DNA of 6,013 nt from Bifidobacterium breve. GTDB taxonomy: Bacteria > Actinomycetota > Acidimicrobiia > IMCC26256 > PALSA-555. Shown here piece by piece: positions 5,615 to 6,013 of this stretch (position 1 is the first letter of the stretch; each line of letters opens with the position of its first letter). Where the stretch lies: positions 1 to 6,013 of the forward strand of contig CAMDCC010000187.1 of NCBI GenBank assembly GCA_945889545.1. The letters run 5' to 3'. The notes below the pieces were generated by a model. It saw only the letters and a list, made by a program, of their open reading frames with translations. It was not told the origin of the DNA and ran no database searches. Made by a program: the position numbers and the translations under genes.

Positions 5615-6013
5615 CTACTCAACCCCGATGAGGTAGGGATAGAGGGGTTGGTCGCCGGCGTGGACCTCGAGCTCCACGTGAGGGTGCTCGAGGCCGAGGT
5701 GTTCACGCAGTCGTTCGGTGTCCTTCTTCTTGGCGTCGGCGCCGATCAGCACTGTCGCGAGCTCGCTGTCGGCATCGATGAGTCGGTCGAGGAGTCCGAT
5801 GGCTGCGTCGACCGCACTCCCCGCGGTGAGCTGGATCCCGTCGCGGGTGAGCGCGATCCAATCGCCCTCGGCGATCGGCCCGCACTCGGCGCTGCTGGCG
5901 CGTACCGCTTGCGTGACTTCGCCGGCCTGCACACGTTCCGCGGCTTCAGACATCATCCGTTCGTTGTCGGCCAGCGTCGCGTCGGGGTCGTAGGCAACGA
6001 GCGCGGCGAGTGC
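5615..6013 (-). CDS. DAK-family protein, FakA/YloV-like, C-terminal part (5' end outside window)
   Basis: The open frame runs from the right edge of the window to TAG 5615-5617, giving the last 132 residues. It reads ALAALVAYDPDATLADNERM, continues through GEVTQAVRASS, GPIAEGDWIALTRDGI and VLIGADAKKKDTERL, and ends in GDQPLYPYLIGVE. The (G)QPLYPYL(F/I)GVE ending and the E(G)DWI.L..DGI block are typical of the C-terminal region of the DAK2/FakA (YloV) family. The N-terminal kinase domain would lie outside the window. Family members with FakB partners phosphorylate fatty acids on the cytosolic side of the membrane. That activity is inferred, since the catalytic domain is not visible. The neighbour position directly before recG is conserved in many Gram-positive bacteria, including mycobacteria (Rv2974c-recG). 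The in-frame ATG at 5956 is internal, as homology continues upstream of it to the edge. Confidence 0.85.
   Translation of the reverse strand, partial: ALAALVAYDPDATLADNERMMSEAAERVQAGEVTQAVRASSAECGPIAEGDWIALTRDGIQLTAGSAVDAAIGLLDRLIDADSELATVLIGADAKKKDTERLREHLGLEHPHVELEVHAGDQPLYPYLIGVE

Overview
The window looks like chromosome of a high-GC actinobacterium, probably from the Acidimicrobiia or a related deep lineage. The evidence is high GC, GTG starts, a SepIVA/DivIVA-type septation protein, and the actinobacterial order DAK-family protein, recG, rsmD, coaD, sepIVA-like. The lineage is inferred from gene order and protein style, not from a database match.

Layout. Nearly all intact genes lie on the minus strand, transcribed right to left. 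They are the C-terminal part of a FakA/YloV-like DAK-family protein (5615-6013, cut by the window edge), recG (3346-5478), rsmD (1558-2127), coaD (1008-1505) and a SepIVA-like coiled-coil gene (420-971). These are housekeeping functions: fatty-acid phosphorylation, branch migration in DNA repair, 16S rRNA methylation, CoA synthesis and septation. They probably form one ancestral operon or cluster.

Three things break the ordinary picture. (1) A plus-strand relic of a HerA-like (DUF853) ATPase (2221-3319) sits between recG and rsmD. It has an internal deletion that removes the Walker A region and shifts the frame. (2) A 130-bp array of degenerate GAGCGCAGCGGAGC repeats, in 38-nt and 27-nt unit lengths, fills the gap between the DAK gene and recG and supplies recG's ribosome-binding region. 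(3) At the left end the cluster stops abruptly at the 3' half of a tRNA-Cys gene. Beyond it lie about 250 bp of gene-free DNA and the C-terminal end of a transposase. The genes usually found next in this cluster (DUF177/yceD, rpmF, rnc) are not there.

There are no CRISPR arrays, rRNA genes, complete tRNAs or complete mobile elements. I do not see a convincing undescribed multi-gene system. The interest lies in genome decay, repeat insertion and a rearrangement scar in a conserved housekeeping cluster.
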